64,000 nucleotides of DNA, from the NCBI GenBank assembly GCA_030448125.1, contig JAUJNO010000002.1, forward strand, positions 100,014 to 164,013, given 5' to 3'. The DNA is from Rubrobacteraceae bacterium (lineage in GTDB: Bacteria; Actinomycetota; Rubrobacteria; Rubrobacterales; Rubrobacteraceae). The translations under genes were made by a program, and so were the position numbers. This document shows positions 61,773 through 64,000 of this stretch, one piece after another (position 1 is the stretch's first letter; every line of letters begins with the position of its first letter). The notes under the pieces are model-generated. The model was not told where the DNA came from. It worked only from the letters and a program-made list of their open reading frames with translations, and made no database searches.

Positions 61773-64000
61773 AGCGTACCGCGGCAAGGCCGTGCTCCTT
61801 ACGGGCGGGACCGGTTTTCTGGGGACGGCGCTCGTGGAGAAGATGCTCCGGAGCCTGCCGTCTCTGGGACGGCTTTACCTGCTCGTCCGCCCCTCGCGGG
61901 ATAAGGGGGCGAGGGAGAGGTTCGAGACGGACGTCCTGGGCTCGACGGCCTTCTCGCGCCTGCGCGAAGAGCTTGGCGACGCGTTCGAAGAGCGGGTCGC
62001 CGAGAAGGTGCGCGTCCTCGAGGGCGACGTACACTCGGACTCCCTGGGCCTGGGCCCGAGGACCTCGCCGAACTCTCGCGGGAGGTCGACGCGGTCGTCC
62101 ACTCCGCCGCCTCGGTGGTCTTCGACGCGCCGCTGGACGCGGCGGTGGACTCGAACGTGCGAGGCACTTTGGGTTTGCTCGCGCTCGCCAGGATGTGGGA
62201 GAAGGAACCCCTTTTCGTGCATGTCTCGACCTCCTACGTGGCGGGGACTAAGGAGGGGCTCATCCCGGAGGAGGCGCCCGACGGATACTCGCCGAACGGG
62301 ACCCTGGCTGGACCCCAAGGGCGAGGTCGCGCACCTCGCCGGGGTGGTGCGAGAGATCGAAAAAGCCTCCGGGGAGAGGGAGCTTCTCAGGCGCTTCGAC
62401 ATGGAGGGGCGGCGCGAGCTCGGGATGGTCGGGGAGGAGGACGAGGTCCGGGAGAGGGTGGAGCAACTCCGGCGGGCCTGGGTGCGCGAGCGGCTCGTCG
62501 AGCGGGGGAACGAAAGGGCGCGTGCTCTAGGCTGGCAGGACGTCTACACGTTCACCAAGTCGTTGGCCGAGAGGCGGGTGTTGGAGGAGCGGGGTTTACT
62601 GCCGCTCGTAATCTTCAGGCCGGCGATCATCGAGAGCAGCATCGCGGAGCCGCACCCCGGTTGGATCCAGGGCTCGCGCATGGCCGATCCCATAATCATG
62701 GCCTTCGCCAGGGGCATCCTCCAGGAGTTCCCCGGAGAACCGGAGACCATCGTGGATTTCGTTCCCGTGGATCACGTGGTGAATGCCGTGATCGCCGCGG
62801 TCGCCCACGGCCTCAGACACCGCTCCTCCGAGCCTCAGGTCTATCAGGTCGCCTCCGGCCAGCGAAACCCCGTACGCTACCGTGAGTTCTACGAGTACGT
62901 GCGGGAATACTTTCTCGCGAATCCCCTGCGGGACTCCGGGGGACGGCCGGTCCCGGTCCCGGAGTGGAGCTTCCCGGGACACCGGTGGGTCGAGGGAAGA
63001 CTAAAGGTGGAGCTCACGGGCCTGAAGATCGCCGGCAAGCTCACAGCGCGGATGCCGGAGGGACACCTGAAGACGGACCTGCGCGGCCGCGTGGCCCGGG
63101 CCGACAAGCGCGCCCGGATGAGCCTCTACTTCAGCCGCATCTACGGGGCCTACGGGAGCATGCAGGGCATCTTCTCCTCGGCCCACACGTACGAGCTGTA
63201 CAAGAGCCTCTCCGAGGAGGACCAGCGCGCGTTCCCATTCGATATCGCACGGGTGGACTGGAAAGCGTGGCTTCAAGAGACGCACCTGCCGGCCATTACC
63301 AGCAAACCCGGGCGCAAGAGGCGGCTTGTGGCTTCACGGGAGGAGGCGGGGGAGGTCGCGGCGATCTTCGACGTGGACGGCACGCTCATCGGCTCGAACG
63401 TGGTCTCCCACTACGCGTGGCTCAAGATGCGGGAGTTACCCGTGGCCCTGCGGCCCCTGTGGGCGGCGACCTTCGTCGCGCGCGTCCCATACTACTGGGC
63501 TCTGGACAAGGTAAGCCGTGCCCACTTCAACCGCGCCTTCTACAAGAACTACAGGGGATGGAAGCCCGCCCGCGCCCGCAAGCTCGGCGAGGAGAGCTTC
63601 TCCGGCTACGTCTTGAAGAGGCTCTACCCTGAAGCCATCGCGACCTTGCGGGCCCACAAAGAGGCCGGTCACCGCGTCGTGCTCCTCTCGGGCGCTCTGG
63701 ACTTTATCTTGGAGCCGTTCAAGGATCTGGCCGACGACGTGCTCACGGCCCGCCTAGAGGAGGAGGATGGCGTGTACACCGGCGAGCTCTCTGGAGCGCC
63801 GGTCGCGGGGGAAGCGCGCGCCAGGATGCTCGCGTCGTTCGCGAGGAGGCGGAAGCTCGACCTCTCCCGCTCTTACGCTTACGCAGACTCGATCTCGGAC
63901 CTCCCGATGCTCGAAGCCGTCGGCAACCCGGTCGCCGTCAACCCCGACTCCAGGCTCGAAAAGGCCGCCAGAGCGAAGGGGTGGCAGATCAAGACCTGGC
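61756..64000 (+). CDS. Fatty acyl-CoA reductase fused to a HAD-IB phosphatase domain (two frameshifts, runs off window)
   Basis: Begins M-R-V-L-D-K-A-Y-R-G-K; T-G-G-T-G-F-L-G is the NAD(P)-binding loop, followed after a shift near 62053-62060 by V-V-H-S-A-A-S-V-V-F-D and H-V-S-T-S-Y-V-A-G. After a second shift near 62300-62307 come Y-T-F-T-K-S (YxxxK), the F-R-P-A-I-I-E-S-S strand and a sterile-type C-terminal domain. From about 63360 a HAD-IB domain starts: F-D-V-D-G-T-L, L-L-S-G-A-L and Y-A-D-S-I-S-D-L-P-M-L. Such reductases convert acyl-CoA to aldehyde or alcohol. With plsY adjacent, a role in membrane or ether/neutral lipid synthesis is likely. A further domain may follow beyond 64000. 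Confidence 0.85.
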   Translation, partial: MRVLDKAYRGKAVLLTGGTGFLGTALVEKMLRSLPSLGRLYLLVRPSRDKGARERFETDVLGSTAFSRLREELGDAFEERVAEKVRVLEGDVHSDSLGLGPRTSPNSRGRSTRSSTPPPRWSSTRRWTRRWTRTCEALWVCSRSPGCGRRNPFSCMSRPPTWRGLRRGSSRRRRPTDTRRTGPWLDPKGEVAHLAGVVREIEKASGERELLRRFDMEGRRELGMVGEEDEVRERVEQLRRAWVRERLVERGNERARALGWQDVYTFTKSLAERRVLEERGLLPLVIFRPAIIESSIAEPHPGWIQGSRMADPIIMAFARGILQEFPGEPETIVDFVPVDHVVNAVIAAVAHGLRHRSSEPQVYQVASGQRNPVRYREFYEYVREYFLANPLRDSGGRPVPVPEWSFPGHRWVEGRLKVELTGLKIAGKLTARMPEGHLKTDLRGRVARADKRARMSLYFSRIYGAYGSMQGIFSSAHTYELYKSLSEEDQRAFPFDIARVDWKAWLQETHLPAITSKPGRKRRLVASREEAGEVAAIFDVDGTLIGSNVVSHYAWLKMRELPVALRPLWAATFVARVPYYWALDKVSRAHFNRAFYKNYRGWKPARARKLGEESFSGYVLKRLYPEAIATLRAHKEAGHRVVLLSGALDFILEPFKDLADDVLTARLEEEDGVYTGELSGAPVAGEARARMLASFARRRKLDLSRSYAYADSISDLPMLEAVGNPVAVNPDSRLEKAARAKGWQIKTW

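Overview
The window is high-GC DNA whose gene content and order fit a deep-branching actinobacterium of the Rubrobacter type. The pointers are a class I (archaeal-type) lysyl-tRNA synthetase, a CarD regulator, non-ATG starts on many genes, and a Bacillus-like order (clpC-radA-disA-ispD-ispF-gltX-cysS-rlmB-yacP-rpmG-secE-nusG-rplKAJL-rpoBC-rpsLG-fusA-tuf-S10/spc/alpha operons). The genus is an inference from layout; no rRNA is present to confirm it.

Layout. 1-13.8 kb: greA end, lysK, clpC, an inserted Doc-type toxin-antitoxin pair, radA, disA, carD, isoprenoid genes ispD/ispF, gltX, cysS, rlmB, yacP. 13.8-15.9 kb: four tRNAs, a first tuf copy, rpmG and tRNA-Trp, an arrangement close to the tufB operon of E. 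coli. 15.9-45.9 kb: secE-nusG, ribosomal stalk genes with an L10 leader, rpoBC, the str, S10, spc and alpha operons with secY, adk, map and infA. 45.0-52.0 kb: a 3.45-kb tandem duplication (rpoA 3' end, rplQ, truA, O-methyltransferase, PD-(D/E)XK nuclease-like gene) whose first copy is decayed. 52.0-54.7 kb: rplM, rpsI and an in-frame glmM/trpE chimera. 54.7-61.1 kb: a glutaredoxin gene split in two by about 6.2 kb of accessory DNA carrying a truncated large serine recombinase, small membrane and secreted proteins, and a rhodanese interrupted by UGA. 61.2-64 kb: plsY and a fatty acyl-CoA reductase/HAD fusion running off the window.

The core genes form one long expression block for translation, transcription and protein secretion. 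Two cautions matter for every reader. First, about twenty single-base frameshifts hit essential genes, mostly between 24.2 and 32.9 kb (rpoC, rpsL, fusA, rplD, rplW, rplB), which is best explained by consensus errors; two stop codons are lost in the same way (fusA-tuf, rplD-rplW). Second, the tandem duplication and the glmM/trpE chimera could be real rearrangements or assembly joins.

The most interesting observations are: UGA codons at the positions of redox cysteines in two thiol proteins 1.6 kb apart (rhodanese and glutaredoxin), which may be selenocysteine; the glutaredoxin gene as integration site of a recombinase-bearing element; an altered catalytic RHR motif in DisA; and a recurring intergenic hairpin family.
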